Shown: positions 5,451 to 5,801 of the stretch, one piece after another | How the letters are laid out: the number at the start of each line of letters is the position of its first letter | How positions within the stretch are numbered: position 1 is the stretch's first letter | From: an uncultured Clostridia bacterium | GTDB lineage: Bacteria > Bacillota > Clostridia > Christensenellales > CASEPJ01 | DNA length: 5,801 nt | Direction: 5' to 3' | Assembly (NCBI GenBank): GCA_949289715.1 | Contig: CASEPJ010000078.1 | Span: 1 to 5,801 of the forward strand | Position numbers and translations under genes: made by a program | The notes under the pieces: generated by a model | The model's input: only the letters and a program-made list of their open reading frames with translations | What the model was told of the DNA's origin: nothing | Databases searched by the model: none

Positions 5451-5632
5451 GTTATTTCCGTTTGTTTTATATTCTGCAATGCAATTTTGTAAGGCTAAAA
5501 CGATATTTCGAATTATTGAGTTAAAATTTTTTAATTAATGTTTTATTAATATAAATGTTAAAAAACTCTTTAAATTTTTTTAAATTTTTCGTAATAATGC
5601 GTTGCATATTATTAAATTTTATATTTTATATT
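5451..5632 (-). other. Long AT-rich 5' leader of the CDF exporter gene
   Basis: If the promoter at 5639-5667 is used, transcription starts near 5632 and the mRNA carries about 180 bases before the ATG. I looked for the yybP-ykoY manganese riboswitch and other common aptamers and saw none. The leader contains the imperfect inverted repeat at 5592-5614 and two 10-base units TAAATTTTT(T/C) at 5571-5590, whose T-tracts repeat at the helical period and may bend the DNA. No small gene is evident. Confidence 0.45.
5592..5614. repeat. Imperfect inverted repeat in the CDF leader, candidate operator or RNA hairpin
   Basis: TAATAATGC (5592-5600) pairs with 5604-5614 (GCAT, a 2-base bulge, then TATTA) around a 3-base loop, giving 9 bp interrupted by one bulge. 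It lies about 20-40 bases downstream of the predicted CDF transcription start. It could be a repressor site that blocks elongation or initiation, or a leader hairpin. No known regulator consensus fits it fully. Confidence 0.4.
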
Positions 5633-5638
5633 TACAAT

Positions 5639-5667
5639 ATTTTATTATTATAAAAATTTTTTGTCAA
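5639..5667 (-). promoter_or_regulatory. Predicted promoter for the CDF exporter gene
   Basis: Read on the minus strand, a perfect TTGACA (5667 to 5662) is followed after 17 bases by TAAAAT (5644 to 5639), one base from consensus. No comparably good pair was seen nearer the start codon. The start point would be near 5632, leaving a long leader. Confidence 0.7.
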
Positions 5668-5704
5668 GAATATTGATCGGACAGAAAAAGGAATTAAAAA
5701 TCAG

Positions 5705-5733
5705 TTGACAATAATTAATTACTGCAATAAAAT
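5705..5733 (+). promoter_or_regulatory. Predicted promoter for the gene starting at 5768
   Basis: TTGACA (5705-5710), a 17-base spacer and TAAAAT (5728-5733) form a near-consensus sigma-A promoter. A-runs at 5684-5688 and 5696-5700 just upstream of the -35 box resemble an UP element. The start point near 5740 leaves a leader of about 28 bases. The hexamers and spacing are identical to the divergent CDF promoter. Confidence 0.8.
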
Positions 5734-5767
5734 ATTTATTGAAAAATTATGAAAAATGAGGTAAATA

Positions 5768-5801
5768 ATGAGTAAATTGGAGGAATTAAGAAATCAAATC
5801 G
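5768..5801 (+). CDS. Start of a gene, possibly a chorismate mutase-domain protein
   Basis: An ATG at 5768 opens a frame that runs off the window and encodes MSKLEELRNQI. A GAGG ribosome site (5758-5761) lies 6 bases upstream, and a near-consensus promoter at 5705-5733 precedes it, so a real gene start is likely. The pattern LEELRxxI resembles the first helix of AroQ-type chorismate mutase domains, including those at the front of bifunctional PheA proteins of aromatic amino acid synthesis, where it usually continues as LEELRxxIDxID. Eleven residues are too few to be sure: many helical proteins start like this. Full length, domains and neighbours are outside the window. Confidence 0.6.
   Translation, partial: MSKLEELRNQI

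Noticed and set aside
5749..5775. Tiny open frame MKNEVNNE whose stop overlaps the start of the gene at 5768, as a possible leader peptide
   Set aside because: It has no ribosome site, and no run of aromatic or other regulatory codons or terminator follows, so attenuation is not supported.

Overview
The window is a low-GC bacterial chromosome segment. The coding parts are AT-rich and the gaps between genes are almost pure A/T. Several features point to a Firmicute, most likely a Clostridia-type bacterium. The EF-P loop reads VKPGKGAAFVR as in Bacillus/Clostridia, strong GGAGG-type ribosome sites precede the genes, the hairpin-plus-U-tract terminators are compact, and an Xaa-Pro peptidase gene ends just before efp. 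Species and phylum are inferred from sequence feel, not from a search. No mobile element, CRISPR array, tRNA, rRNA or recognisable riboswitch was seen.

Layout: (1) 1-84 is the tail of an Xaa-Pro aminopeptidase-like gene, followed 32 bases later by efp (117-677), with a rho-independent terminator at 812-840. (2) 841-1158 is an AT-rich control region for arginine biosynthesis. It has two sets of short direct repeats, a good ARG-box (ArgR/AhrC operator) at 1075-1092, a TTGACA-17-TACAAT promoter at 1098-1126, and then the argG-argH operon (1159-2376, 2395-3768). A strong hairpin terminator at 3839-3880 closes the operon. (3) 3881-4286 is a roughly 400-base gene-free, extremely AT-rich gap with small palindromes and an 18-base-period repeat. 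(4) On the minus strand, 4287-5450 encodes a six-helix cation diffusion facilitator (CDF) metal exporter with Mn-type intramembrane residues and what looks like a duplicated cytoplasmic domain. (5) 5451-5767 holds two divergent promoters with identical hexamers (TTGACA-17-TAAAAT). One drives the CDF gene through a leader of about 180 nt. The other drives a gene whose first 11 codons start at 5768 and resemble a chorismate mutase N-terminus.

The genes fall into independent functional units. The peptidase and EF-P are both linked to proline-containing peptides. ArgG and ArgH carry out the last two steps of arginine synthesis (citrulline plus aspartate to argininosuccinate, then to arginine plus fumarate), probably repressed by arginine through ArgR. 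The CDF protein probably exports a divalent metal. I found no convincing undescribed system. The points most worth a second look are the CDF C-terminal duplication, the layered repeats and ARG box ahead of argG, and the long CDF leader with its divergent promoter pair.
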